Shown piece by piece: positions 9,285 to 20,500 of a stretch of 64,000 nt of DNA. How positions within the stretch are numbered: the stretch's first letter is position 1; each line of letters opens with the position of its first letter. The notes below the pieces were generated by a model that searched no databases, was not told the origin of the DNA, and saw only the letters and a program-made list of their open reading frames with translations. The position numbers were made by a program, and so were the translations under genes. The stretch comes from Coenobita brevimanus (lineage: Eukaryota; Arthropoda; Malacostraca; Decapoda; Coenobitidae), in assembly GCA_032717465.1 (NCBI GenBank), contig JAVRFU010000170.1, positions 44,590 to 108,589 of the forward strand, written 5' to 3'.

Positions 9285-11862
9285 TGAGAAGAAAGTTGGA
9301 TGGGTTAGGTCTGAGTGAAACGAAGATGAAAGGGAAGGGGGAATCTATGTTTGGAAGTGTGAATGGAAGATTGTCAGGTGTTGATAGAGGAAAGGCAAGA
9401 GAAGATGTGGCCTTGTTGGTGAGTCTGTAAGTACAGCAATGTGTGATTGAATGGAAGGAGGTGTCATCGAGACTGATGTGGGTGAAAGCGAAATTTGAAC
9501 GTGAGTTGTGGGTGTTTGTGAGTGCATATGGGCCTGGTAGTGAAAGGGATGAACAAGAGAGGGAGTCTTTCTGGAATGATGTTGATGAGTGTCTGCAGAG
9601 TTTTGGAGCAAATGTGAATGTGGTAATGATGGGAGATCTGAATGCTAGAGTGGGAAATGTATCAGTTGAAGGCGTAGTTGGTATGCATGGTGTGCCTGGA
9701 AGAAATGAAAATGGGGAACGAATGATAGCGATGTGTGTTGAGCGAGAGATGGTGATTGGGAATACGCTGTTTGAGAAGAAAGATATTTATAAGTATACAT
9801 GGGTGAGACAGGAGGGTGGAAGGGTTGTTGATAGAGCCTTGATGGACTATGTGGTTGTGTCTAGGAATGTAATAGGAAGATTGTTGGATGTGAGAGTTCT
9901 GAGTGGGGAGGGTGGAGGTATGGCTGACCACTACCTGGTGGAGGGAAAGTTAAGAGTAGGTAAGAGATGGGTGAGAGCTAGGAGGGTTAGGTGTGGCAGG
10001 GAGGTTTTGAAAGTGAGTGAGTTGGATAAAAGAGAGAAAAAGATAGAGTATCAGGAGAAATTGAAAGATGAGTGGAACGCAGTGAAAGATCGGGAAAATG
10101 GCAGCGTGGAGGAGGAATGGCAGTTATTTAAGAGGTCTGTGGTGGGGCATGCAGAAGAGGTGTGTGGTGTGAGACGTGTGGGTGGTGATGTAAGAAAAGG
10201 AAGTGAATGGTGGTGCGAGGAAGTAAGTATGGCTGTGGCTGAGAAGAGACGTGCATATGAAGTGTGGCTGCAGAGGAAGGATGAGATGTCATATGAAAGG
10301 TATAAGGAAAATAGGAATAGAGCGAGAAGGGCTGTGCGTGATGCTAAAGTGGCAGCAGATGAGAGGTGGGGTAAGTGGCTGACAGAGAATTTTCAACAGA
10401 ATAAGAAAATGTTTTGGGAGGAGGTGAAAAGGATACGAAAGGGAGAGTCTGGGAAGGAAGAACGAGTAAAAGCAGAGAATGGAAGGATGTTAATTAAGAT
10501 GGATGCAGTAAGGAAGAGATGGGCAGAGTATTTTGAACGATTGTTAAATGTAGAGGAGGAAAGGGTGGCTGAGATTGTGTCTGATGGAAGGGTGCAAGGA
10601 ATAAATGTGTTGGGAGAGTTGAATGATTCTATGATCATGGAGGAGGAAGTGGAGAAGGCAGTAAAGGAGATGAAAACAGGGAAAGCTGCAGGTATGGATG
10701 GGTGTGCTGTGGAATGCCTGAAGGGTGGTGGAGTGACTATTGTTGACTGGTTAGTAAGATTGTTGAATGTGTGCTTTGAGAAAGGTATGGTGCCAATTGA
10801 CTGGGCAAGTGCTTGTGTGGTCCCGTTGTATAAAGGCAAGGGTGATAAGTATGAATGTACTAGCTTTAGGGGTATAAGTCTGTTGAGTGTTGTAGGTAAG
10901 GTGTATGGTAGAGTGTTAATTATGAGAGTTAGAGAGGGTACAGAGGGAGTGATTGGTGATGAGCAGTGTGGCTTTAGAAGAGGGAGGGGATGCATTGATC
11001 AGGTGTTTGCTGTGAGACAAGTGTGTGAAAAGTATTTAGCGAAAGGCAAGGATGTGTTTTGGGCATTTATGGATTTAGAGAAAGCGTATGATAGAATTGA
11101 TAGGGAGGCTTTGTGGACTGTTTTAAGATTGTATGGACTTGATGGTAGGTTACTAAAAGGGATGAAAAGTTTTTATGTAAATAGTAGAGCGTGTGTAAGA
11201 GTGGGAAATGCTGTGAGTGATTGGTTTCCCGTGAGAGTGGGGCTGTGACAGGGATGTGTGATGTCGCCTTGGTTGTTTAATATTTACATGGATGGTGTTG
11301 TAAGGGAAGTTAATGCAAGAGTTTTAGGTGGTCTGAGTCTGGTAAATGTTGATGGTGGAGAATGGAATGTGAAGCAGCTGCTGTTTGCAGATGATACTGC
11401 ACTGGTGACTGATTCAGAGGAGAGATTGAGACAGTTGGTAGAGGAGTTTGGAAGGGTGTGTGAAAGGAGGAAATTGAAAGTAAATGAGAATAAGAGTAAA
11501 GTGAGGAAGTGTACGAGGTGGATAGATGGTAGGGGGATGAATATAGTTTTGATTGGTGAGTTGCTTGAGGAGGTAGATTGTTTTAAATATCTAGGGTCAC
11601 ATGTTGCTGTGGATGGAAGAATAGATGCAGAAGTGAAATTTAGAATAAATGAAGTAGGAAAGGTGATGGGAGGAATGAAAAAAGTGTTTAAATGTCGTTT
11701 GCTTAGAATGGATGTAAAGAGAAGGCTGTATGAGGGTGTTGTGGTACCGACTGCATTATATGGGGCTGAAACATGGAATATGGGCGTAGCAGAGAGGAAA
11801 AGTTTGAATGTAATGGAGATGAGGTGTCTGAGGAGTATGTGTGGAGTGACGCATATGGATCG
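9285..11862 (+). pseudogene. LINE F endonuclease-reverse transcriptase, two in-frame stops
   Basis: A single frame runs from about 9287 to 11862 with only two stops, at 9427-9429 and 11246-11248. It begins inside the APE-type endonuclease (LGLSETKMKGKGE) and shows GDLNARVG at 9632-9655, YTWVRQEGG, and ADHYLV near 9925. A long linker follows. The reverse transcriptase has KAAGMDGC, PLYKGKGDKYEC, CGFRRGRGCIDQVF, FMDLEKAYDR, the QGCVMSPWLFN block directly after the second stop, and the catalytic LLFADDTALV near 11384-11413. The post-RT block CFKYLGSHVAVDG and YGAETWNMG follows, and the element is cut off at CGVTHMDRV, where antisense LINE D begins. The second stop (TGA before CAG) could be a decayed CGA codon. 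The 5' end and the C-terminus are missing. RTE superfamily is my best placement; it is clearly related to but distinct from LINE D. Confidence 0.88.
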
Positions 11863-13775
11863 GGTGCTCTCACTCTTGACTTGTGTCCTTCCAACAATGT
11901 CCAAGCTTCACTTCCGTACGTTAGAGTTGGTATCACAATACTGTCATGCAGTAACTTTTTCACTTCCATGCTCACTTCCCTGTTTCTTATCACTGCTTTC
12001 AAAGAACCAGCAACCTTTCTTCCTTGCTGTACCCTTTCAACCACTTCACCCTCCAAACCTCCATCCTTACTCATCACACTACCCAAGTACTTAAACGTAC
12101 TCACATTTTCCAATTCCTCACCATCCAACCTTGTTGTCCATTCACTAACTTCACCTCTCTCAAAGACCATCACTTTACTCTTCCCTACATTCACCTTTAG
12201 ATTCCGTTTCTTACACACTCTCTCAAACTCATCCACCAAGCCTTGCAGCTCCCCTTCATCTTCATTCAACAACAAAGTATCATCTGCAAACAACAGTACA
12301 GGGAGTTTCCAAACACTATCCTCTCTCACCTGGGCCACTCCGACATTCACTACCCTACCTTGTACCTCTTTTATTACCCCATCCATGTACAGATTGAACA
12401 ACCATGGAGACATGACACATCCCTGTTTCAACCCAACTTTCAAGGAGAAAAATTCACTTAGTTCACCATTCATACGCACTGCAGCCTTCGCACCATCGTA
12501 CATACTCTTCACAGCATTCAACAACTTCCCATCTACTCCATATATTCTTAACACTTTCCACAATCCTTGTCTATCCACCTTGTCATATGCTTTCTCCAAA
12601 TCCATGAAAGCCGCATACAACTTCTTTCCCTTGTGTAGATACTTTTCCACTAAAGATCAAAGAATGAATATCTGATCTACACAACCTCTTCCCTTCCTAA
12701 AGCCTCCCTGTTCTTCTCCAACTAATTTCTCTGTTCTTTCTCTAACTCTGTCAATAAGTATCCTACCATACACTTTTCCTATTATACTAAGAAGAGAAAT
12801 TCCCCTATGATTACCACACACTTCTTTTTCCCCTTTTCCTTTGTACAAGGGAATAATTATACCTGACTTCCAATCCTCCGGAACTCTACCTTCCTCCCAG
12901 GCTAATCTGCACATCTTCCACATCCATTCTACTACTATCTCTCCTCCATGCTTCAGCATTTCACCACACACTCCATCAATTCCTGGGGCTTTCCCAGATT
13001 TAACTTTCTTCATTGCTTCCACAACTTCTATCCTACTGATTTCTTCCTGTCTTTTCACCTCCCTCCTTCTCCCAGCCATTCCTCAGCCACTTATACTCAC
13101 ATTACTTCCATCCTCTACATTCAGCAATTCCTTAAAGTGTTCTCTCCATCTGCTCACTTTTTCTCCCTTCTCCACTAGTAATCTACCATTTTTATCTTTC
13201 ACTCCCCTGCTAATTTCACTTCCACCATGTCTTACTCTTTTTACCTCTTTCCAGAACATTTTCTTACAGTTCCTCCACTTTACACTCAAATTCCTTCCAA
13301 ATTCCTCATCCACTCTCTTCTTACTCTCTCTTACTAATCTTTTCACCTCTCTTTCTCTTTCTACATATAACTCTCTCTTCCGCCTCTAAACTTCTTCCAT
13401 GCCCTTATTTCTCATCCATTCATTGTATGCTTTCTTCTTTTGTGCCACAGCCTGTTTCACCTCTTCAGTCCACCACGCTGTTCCTTGCACCCCCCTCCAT
13501 CTTATCTTCCTCCCACACACCACATCACATGCTGCACATATTTCTTATGTAAATATGCTACACACACTTTCCACGTCTCCCATCTGCTCCAATTTATATT
13601 TGCCCAATCATTCCTCCACTTCTCTCTTATACTCTGCCTTTTTCTCATCCTCTTGTAACCTTTCCACTCTCCTTGCAACTACTCCTTCCTCTTGTCTTTC
13701 CCTTCTTCTATTTCTCCATTCTAATTGGACCTTGATTCTGGCCACCACCAAGTAGTGGTCATCCTTACTCATCTT
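11863..13775 (-). pseudogene. LINE D endonuclease end plus reverse transcriptase, four or more in-frame stops
   Basis: On the minus strand one frame (from about 13770 to 11863) encodes the end of the endonuclease (DDHYLVVARIK), the linker (AWWTEEVKQAVAQKKKAYNEW), and a complete reverse transcriptase: KSGKAPGIDGVCGEM, PLYKGKGEKEVCGNHRGI, GGFRKGRGCVDQIFIL, FMDLEKAYDKVDR, LKQGCVMSPWLFNLYMDGV, and LLFADDTLLL at the active site near 12290. FKYLGSVMSKDGGLEG and YGSEAWTLLEGHKSRVRA follow. Stops interrupt the frame at 12651-12656, 13080-13082, about 13387 and about 13543 but no shift is needed across the RT. It stops abruptly at 11863 against LINE F without the family 3' end or tail, so the junction is a rearrangement rather than a normal 3' insertion end. 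Confidence 0.88.
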
Positions 13776-15640
13776 CACTCAACAATACTGTATCATCAGC
13801 AAACAGCAACACCGGAAGCTTCCAAATCTCACCCTCATTCATTAGGGCCAGCCCCACATCCACTGCCCTACCTTGCACCTCCTTTACAACCCCATCCATA
13901 TATATATTAAACAGCCATGGAGACATCACACACCCCTGTTTCAGTCCCACATTGAGATCAAAGAGCTCACTCAGCTCACCATCCACTCGCACCGTAGCCC
14001 TAGCTCCCTCATACATACTCTTCACAGCACTCAACAATTTCCCCTCCACTCCATATGTTGTTAATACCTGCCACATACCTTGCCTATCTATTCTGTCATA
14101 AGCTTTCTCCAAGTCCATGGAGGCAGCATACACTTTCCTTCCGTTCTCTAGATACTTCTCCACTAAACATCTTAGAACAAATATCTGATCTACACACCCT
14201 TTTCCCTTCCTAAATCCCCCTTGTTCTTCTCCAACTAGCTCCTCTGTCATATGCCTAACCCTATCAGTGAATATTCTACCATATATTTTACCAGTCACAC
14301 TAAGAAGGCAAATACCCCTATGGTTACCACATACTTCTCTCTCCCCTTTTCCTTTGTACAGAGGAACAATTATACCTGATTTCCAGTCCTCTGGAACCCT
14401 TCCCTGTTCCCAAGCCAATCTACCCAACTTCCATATCCACTCCACAACAATCTCACCCCCATACCTAAGCATTTCACCACACACTTCATCAATTCCTGGG
14501 GCCTTTCCCAACTTAATCTTCTTCATCGCTTCCACTACTTCCGCCCTACTGATCTCTTCCTCCCTTCTCATCTCTTCTTCTCCCAGCCATTCCCCAACCA
14601 CTTATACTCACACTGCTTTCACTCTCTACATTCAACAAATGCTCAAAGTGCTCCTTCCATCTCCTCAATTTCTCTATCTTCTCCACCAACAATCTACTAT
14701 TCCTATCTTTCACTCCCCTATTATTTCCCCTTTCACACTGCCTTACTTTCTTTACCTCCTTTCAAAACAATTTCTTATGCTCCCTCCATTTCACACTCAG
14801 ATTCCTCCCAAACTCTTCATCCACTTTCTTCTTACTCTCCTTCGCCAGTCTCTTAACCTCCCTTCTCCTGCTCACATATACCTCTCTCTTCTGTCTCTCA
14901 TCTTCTCCCCTACCTCTACTCGCCAACCATTCACCATATGCCTTCTTCTTTTGTTCCACAGCTCGTTTCACCTCATCATTCCACCATGCTGTCCCTTGTA
15001 CACCCTTGCATCTCCTCCTCACTCCACAAACCGCCTCACACGCTGCGCCTATCTCTTCCGTGAATATCTTACAGACGTCTTCCACCCCTTCCATCTGCTC
15101 TAGCTCATACCTTCCCAGTCCTTCTTCCACTATGCTCTTATACTCTGTCATTTTCTCACTATCTTGCAAACTCTCCACTCTTCTCACAGGAGCTGCTTCC
15201 TCCTGTCTTCCCCTTCGTCTCCTCAACCACTTTCTTTGCATCTTTACCTTGGCCATCACTAAGTGATGGTCCGAGACTCCATTCCCCCACCCTCTCCACA
15301 CTCTTGCATCCAACACTTGTCTTCTCATTCGCTCATCCACACACACGTAGTCTATCATTGCCTTTCGTTTAACAAGTTCACCATCCATCCTCCTTATTAC
15401 TCTCCATGTATACCGGTAGATCATCTTATGACGAAAGTAGGTGTTGGCTATTGCCAACCCCTTACAAGCACAGATGTCCACCAAAGCAGTACCATTCCCA
15501 TCTACTTCAGCTGGCACACCCCACTGACCAACCACTCCATCCACTCGTACATTCCCAACTTTGCCATTCATGTCTCCAATCAACAGCACACTCTCGCTCC
15601 TCTCAAACTTATCCATACCTGCTTCTACTCTCTCGTGCTG
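13776..15640 (-). pseudogene. LINE D-like copy, endonuclease through RT active site
   Basis: Minus strand, upstream of and in the same orientation as the previous copy. The endonuclease part (15640 to 14760) shows LLIGDMNGKVG, YRYTWRV, MIDYVCVDERM and SDHHLVMAKVK, i.e. the conserved Asp-Asn and Ser-Asp-His of APE-type endonucleases. After a frameshift near 14600-14760 the reverse transcriptase (14601 to 13776) shows KLGKAPGIDEVCGEM, PLYKGKGEREVCGNHRGI, GGFRKGKGCVDQIF, SMDLEKAYDRIDR, LKQGCVMSPWLFNIYMDGV and LLFADDTVLLSEDE, where it ends. Residue differences from the neighbour show it is a different subfamily member. The 5' edge at 15640 is followed by an A-rich stretch. Head-to-tail junction with the next copy at 13775/13776. 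Confidence 0.87.
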
Positions 15641-16049
15641 GGGGAAAAAAAAAAAAAGATGGGAGGGCATAAAAAAAGAGGCAACATATATCAAGGACTT
15701 ACTGCATTTATAGTTTGTCTTCTTTGTTCCTTAAAGCCTATATTTGAGCACTGGTTTTTGTGTGTTTCTTGAGACACAACTTTAGCACTCCTCTCAATGC
15801 TGACGCATTACTGAAGTATCGCAAAGTTAGTGTAGCTAAGGAATTAAAATTATGAGACACTTGGGACTAAAATGACTAATATACTAAATCCATGGTTAAA
15901 ATCTGCAGACTGTATTCTTTATTTAACTTAGTAACCATCCTGTTTAATATATGTGAATATATTTATATATATAAAAAATGGAGAATTAAATTATGATGAT
16001 GCTGATTTAAAACAAAACTCAAATTTTTACCATAAGTATTTCCTCTTCC
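15641..16049. other. A-rich and AT-rich spacer
   Basis: Starts with an A run (about 15646-15657); otherwise AT-rich and without recognised features. Confidence 0.4.
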
Positions 16050-16365
16050 TTCTGCCTGTGGGTGACTCTACACTGAGTGACAAGCCAAATGTTTCCTGTA
16101 CACCAGGAAACCATTTACTACGCTGGGTGGTAACTATGTAACCAAATTTTGGCACCTGGTGGTTTAGTGAGTAATTATTGCGCTCCAATCGGATTGAGCC
16201 GGTGAAGGTTTATATCCAAGGGATGGTTGGAGTTGATTGCTCATGTAATGCCACTCAGGGATGAATGAGGCTGGTCACTCTCATCTTAAATATCAGGACC
16301 ATCTGCTTAGTCCCGGGCCCCTACGCTCCTCATGGGGCAATGTAGGATTGGATGATGGATAGATG
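16050..16365 (+). mobile_element. Composite SINE: SINE E head plus tRNA-like SINE A
   Basis: The first ~95 bp (AGTGACAAGCCAAATG, GGAAACCATTTACTACGCTG, GGGTGGTAACTATGTAACCAA) are the SINE E head. The body from about 16160 is tRNA-like: an A-box-like TGGTTTAGTGAG, a possible anticodon-arm pair GCTC/GAGC, and a weak B box (GGTTTATATCC). It ends CTCATGGGGCAATGTAGGAT followed by GATGATGG. The same composite occurs inverted at 20222-20500. Confidence 0.75.
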
Positions 16366-17189
16366 GCTACCTGCTTCTGTAACTTTGATGCAGGTAAAAT
16401 CTGCATCCCCTCTGTTCACTCTCTGGAGAATTTGCATTGGCTGATGGTTTTAAGGAGGCAGGTACACTTGCCAAGTGCAGAAGGTAAATATAAATTCATC
16501 TCCCAACACAGATATACCCTCTATTCTTTGTTCACATTGTCCTACCCTGTATTTTTCCCCTCTACAAACCCCATCATCCAGTCCCTATTGACTGAAGGCT
16601 TTTGCTGTTTCAATAGCTGTATGTTACTTCTTTTTGTACATGGCTATAACTGTGGCCTGCTTTGCCCAGATAAGATTGAGGTGAAGATTTTTTTCTGATT
16701 TTTTCTTTGTTCTTCCGTGCTTCATGTTTTTTCCCATTGGTATGCAATTTTCCCAGTTCTTGCATAATTTTGTTGATAAGTACTTATGAACAGTGCACAA
16801 AATATACTTTTTGTGGGGTGGATTACTTTTGAAAGCATGGGTGATGTGTGATTGTCTCATTAATTACTCTTACTTTTGTGCATTCTTTTTATTTGTCTAT
16901 GGATCCTACCTCATTTCGTATGTGAAAATTAAGTTTGGATTATGATAATGATGGTGAAAAATGGGAATTAGGTATTGGAAAATGTTGATGATGATGATTT
17001 ATGCACTTCCAGCCTCCAATGATTTTGTTATTTTGCAGTGGACTACAGGCAGCTAGCATCAGAAGTCATCAGCATCACCTCCAACAAACCAGAGTTGTCG
17101 TGGCAATGCAGTGCCCTCATCAACCTCCTGCCATACCAGAGGGTCATTTGGGCATTTTTATTTTTCATCCATCAAGTTGTGAGATGTGG
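16366..17189. other. No gene recognised
   Basis: AT-rich sequence with short CAG- and GAT-rich stretches. No coding support. Confidence 0.4.
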
Positions 17190-17645
17190 TAGGTTCCTTT
17201 TTATCAGAACATGGAGTAGTGAGACCTGGGCAATGAAGGAACAGGATATTCACAAGCTCAAACATACAGAAATGACAATGGTTAGGTGGATGTGCACTGG
17301 GTCCCTGAGTGCAAGGCCTGGGGGGCTAGGTTTATGATGGATGAGTTGATAGGTAGGATGGGGTGGGGGTGTATTGGTGTTGTGATGAGAAGTAGATTGA
17401 GATGGTTTGGGCATGTGGAGTGGGTGGGGTATGATAATTGGATGAAGAAAGTGAAAAGTGTTAATGGTGGGGGCAGGGTAGTAAGTGGTAGACTGAGAAA
17501 GACCTGGGACAAGGTCATTGAGTGTGACCTCAGGGTGAAGGGACTAAATAGGGAAGCTGCCAGAGATCGAGCAGCATGGAGAGCCACCATTAGGTGACCA
17601 AGGCCGACGCATGCAAGCATGTTGGAGCCGTCAGAAATGAAATGA
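17190..17645 (+). pseudogene. LINE C C-terminal and 3' end fragment
   Basis: Plus-strand counterpart of the LINE C copy at 1378-2312. Translated pieces include SSETWAMKEQDIHKLKHTEM, GWGCIGVVMRSRLRWFGHV, GRLRKTWDKVIECDL and AARDRAAWRATI, then the 3' untranslated CCAAGGCCGACGCATGCAAG and TTGGAGCC. A stop after GGLGL breaks the frame. This copy is not interrupted by SINE B, so it supplies the reference sequence across that insertion site. The reverse transcriptase is absent. Confidence 0.8.
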
Positions 17646-17889
<244 letters not shown>

Positions 17890-19075
17890 GTGAAACCAGT
17901 TATTGTAGAACTTATCTGTGCTTTTAAATCTTACTTTCCTGACATATATGAGATCTGTACAGCTGGATTGGGTTAGAAATCCATTCCTCCTATCAGAATA
18001 TAATATAAAGAAGCTTCCCATTTGCCTTCAGGAAACACTGTTAGAAATGTGTTCAGACCGTGGCCGCCAGCTGGAATTTGAAAGCTCAACCCTCACACAG
18101 TTTTGGAGCCGTGTAAAGAAGGAGCAGCCTGACCTAGGGAAGAAGGCTTTGGAAAACCTTTAGTCCTTTGGGTCTACCTACCTTTGTGAAGCATCTTTCT
18201 CTGCAATGAGCATTATCAAGGCAAAACAGAGAAACAAACTACACTCAACCCTCGGCTATCACTCCCAATTGGTCCCGCTATGGCTGCGCTATGGCCGAAA
18301 CCGTGATAGCCGAATTGAAGAACTTATGGTAATAATTCTAATTGGTGCCATGACCTCAATATTTACCCCTAAGATACCTTTTGTGTACCACATATTAATA
18401 AATAATAGTCTAAAAATGAGCATGTTTTATGATGTGATCACGATTCTTATAAATACCCCTCACAGTTGATTCATTGATGTTGTGTTTCTTCCCCACACTT
18501 CGCTTGGTCTCACCATTCTCTATAAGTTTCACATTTCCGGTTTATCTGCATAACTTAGGTTCTTCCTCTTCTTTACTTCCCTGCCAGGTGCCGCAGCATT
18601 ATGTTGGGTGATGGTAGGGGGATGGGGAGGGGGTACGTTGGCCATGGTCCTATCATAAAAAAAGTTATTGTTCCTGCTATCAATGTTCACGGTCTGAGGG
18701 CGCACACTTGAATGGTTTGGTGGGCAGGAGACTCGGTCAGGCAGCCAATCAGTGCTCGGCTGGCGCTGATGTCACACGACCAATCACAGAGTGAAGCTTT
18801 TGTTGGCTGGGTGGAGCACTGGAGCCTGGCCTTTTTGAAATTTTCGAACATTTGCGGTGCGTGATAGCAGGCATTTAGTGCGTGATAAAGGTATTTGGGT
18901 AGTTTTTTTATATAGGCTTGATAGCGAGATACTCTATAGCGGAACCCGTGATAGCCTAGGGTTGAGTGTAAATGTAAACCTGGAACAAAGCCTGGCCACT
19001 GCAGTAGCCTCTTAACCACCCAGTATGGCAAAAATCATCAGTTAATATCAGCCCCACATTTCACATTGAGTTGTA
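17890..19075 (+). pseudogene. hAT/ZBED5-like C-terminal fragment, split by a MITE
   Basis: One frame encodes LDWVRNPFLLSEYNI, FWSRVKKEQPDLGKKALENL, then after one stop at about 18163 SFGSTYLCEASFSAMSIIKA and KQRNKL. Beyond the MITE (18242-18968) the same frame resumes with NVNLEQSLATAVAS and a stop. This is the hAT C-terminal dimerisation region as found in ZBED5- and GTF2IRD2-like proteins: a W-x-x-(V)K..P.L...AL..L..FGSTYLCE..FS pattern. It derives from a hAT transposase or a domesticated relative; the catalytic part is not visible. Removing the MITE and one TA copy restores continuity of the frame. The in-frame stop and lack of upstream exons argue for a dead copy. Confidence 0.8.
18242..18968. 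mobile_element. 727-bp MITE with TIRs and TA duplication
   Basis: The left end begins CACTCAACCCTCGGCTATCA; the reverse complement of the right end begins CACTCAACCCTAGGCTATCA. Both edges have TA (18240-18241 and 18969-18970). There is no transposase frame. The ends and TA target fit non-autonomous Tc1/mariner-pogo elements. Motifs of GATAGC type recur within the ends. Confidence 0.88.
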
Positions 19076-19189
19076 CAGTAAATACTTTTCAAGCATTTTT
19101 ATGTTATATTGTTAGTCTTTTTCCATTACTCTTCTGAATAACAGTTTATTGTCCAGCAGTCAAACTATGCGGACTTTTAATATAATTTG

Positions 19190-19370
19190 CATTGGGTAGC
19201 AACCGTGGGTCAGTGGGTTAGAGCACTCTGACTGAAGGGTCAGAGGTTCGACTCCACCCAAGGGTCTCTGGTAGACATCAGGAAAGGCATCCGGTCATAA
19301 AGTGCTACACGCTCCAAAATCAGAATCCTCTACCTAGGGGCAACACCTTAGCCCTTATCAAAAAAGGGAG
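19190..19370 (+). mobile_element. SINE B copy with tRNA-like head
   Basis: An A-box-like GGTCAGTGGGTTAGAGC, a 7-bp anticodon-arm-like inverted pair (CTCTGAC/GTCAGAG) and a good B box (GGTTCGACTCC) lie at about 19205-19255, followed by the family body (CATCAGGAAAGGCATCCGG, ACACGC, CACCTTAGCCCTTAT). The promoter boxes fit a tRNA-derived, RNA polymerase III-transcribed SINE. No acceptor stem, so it is not a working tRNA gene. Confidence 0.8.
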
Positions 19371-19407
19371 AGACAGCATTTAGATAAAAAGAATGTCCTT
19401 CCAAATA

Positions 19408-19630
19408 TTGAGCCTAGTGGTTTAGTGGGTAATTAAGGCGCTCCAATCGGATTGAGCTGGTGTTGGTTTATATGTAAGGGATGGTTGGGGTTTATTGCTC
19501 ATGTAATGCCACCCAGGGATGAGTGAGGCTCGTCACTCTCATCTTAAATGCCAGGACCAACTTGCCTAGCCCTGGCCTCCTATGTCCCTCATGGGGCAAC
19601 ACAGGATTAGATGATGATGATGATGATGAT
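19408..19630 (+). mobile_element. SINE A copy with (GAT)n tail
   Basis: tRNA-like TGGTTTAGTGGGTAATT, then GCTCCAATCGGATTGAGC, the body CATGTAATGCCACCCAGGGA and CTCATGGGGCAACACAGGAT, ending in (GAT)n at about 19612-19629. The SINE E head is absent here. Confidence 0.75.
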
Positions 19631-19975
19631 CACTCATGGGGATACTTAATGGTAGAAGGTTTCAAGGGATACAATAAGCAAAAAAGTTTGGACAACACTG
19701 CTCTAGACTTATCTCTGTCACTGTCACCTTTTTGAACTTTCACATCTTCATCTTTTTGAACTTTCACAGGTCGTTTTGACAACTTGGTGAGGCATGACCT
19801 GTGATACTTAGCCCCTGTTGCTATCAAATCTCCAGCTGGTATCATTGCCAGAAGTGATTCTTCTTTCAGTGTGTGAGTGCATTCTTTCACCTTGTGATGC
19901 ACCTCAAGTGTAGTCACATCATGTAAGCCCTCTTTAGTGTTGGCAGGCTCTTCACATGTGAAACAAAGATTTGAG
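19630..19975 (-). pseudogene. Fragment of uncharacterised protein with Cys-x2-Cys motif
   Basis: Minus-strand translation from about 19975 gives CFTCEEPANTKEGLHDVTTL, then KVKECTHTLKEESLLAMIPA, GDLIATGAKYHRSCLTKL and a charged tail ending at 19630. The CFTCEE motif, spaced Cys/His residues (YHRSC) and the GD.(I/V)A..AKYH.(S/K)C pattern look like a conserved domain I have seen in uncharacterised invertebrate proteins, but I cannot name a function. No start, no flanking exons and a frame change upstream (20135-19914 encodes other residues) suggest a remnant or a single exon. It abuts SINE A at its 3' side. Confidence 0.45.
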
Positions 19976-20221
19976 ATTTCCTTATTTGCCTTCTGACTGT
20001 AACATGAAGCATCTTACCTGGATCTGGTATATTTGTGAGGGCCATTTGTTTCAGATGCTGACTTCCTTTTCTGTATGGCACAGTTAACTCTATCTGTGGA
20101 AAAGTTTCTTCTGCATGACTATTGCCATACAGCATTGTGAGCTATATGTGTCCTTGCAATTCCTGTATTATCTTCATTTAACTTAGATTTCCAGAGAATA
20201 TATCTGGTTCATTTGTTCATT

Positions 20222-20500
20222 TTTCATCCAATCCTACGTTGCCCCATGAGGAGCGTAGGAGGCCGGGGCTAGGCAAGTTGTTCCTGACATTTAAGATGAG
20301 CGTGACCAGCCTCACTCATCCCTGAGTGGCATTACATGAGCAGTAAACCTCAACCATTCCTTGGATATAAACCTTCACCAGCTCAAGCCGATTGGAGTGC
20401 TGTAATTACCCACTAAACCAGCAGGCACCAAAATTTGGTTATAAGGTTACCACTCAGCGTAGTAAATGGTTTCCTGGTGTTCTGGTACGTCCCCTATTTT
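20222..20500 (-). mobile_element. Composite SINE A with SINE E head, inverted
   Basis: The reverse complement of the composite at 16050-16365: tail-side CCTACGTTGCCCCATGAGG at the low end, CATGAGCAGTAAACC, CAAGCCGATTGGAGTGC, then the SINE E head (ACCACTCAGCGTAGTAAATG) at the high end. The head-body joint is the same as in the other copy, so the composite was mobilised as a unit. Confidence 0.78.

Noticed and set aside
19197..19260. A functional tRNA gene
   Set aside because: A and B boxes and an anticodon-like arm are present, but there is no acceptor stem and the sequence continues into a dispersed repeat; it is a SINE head.
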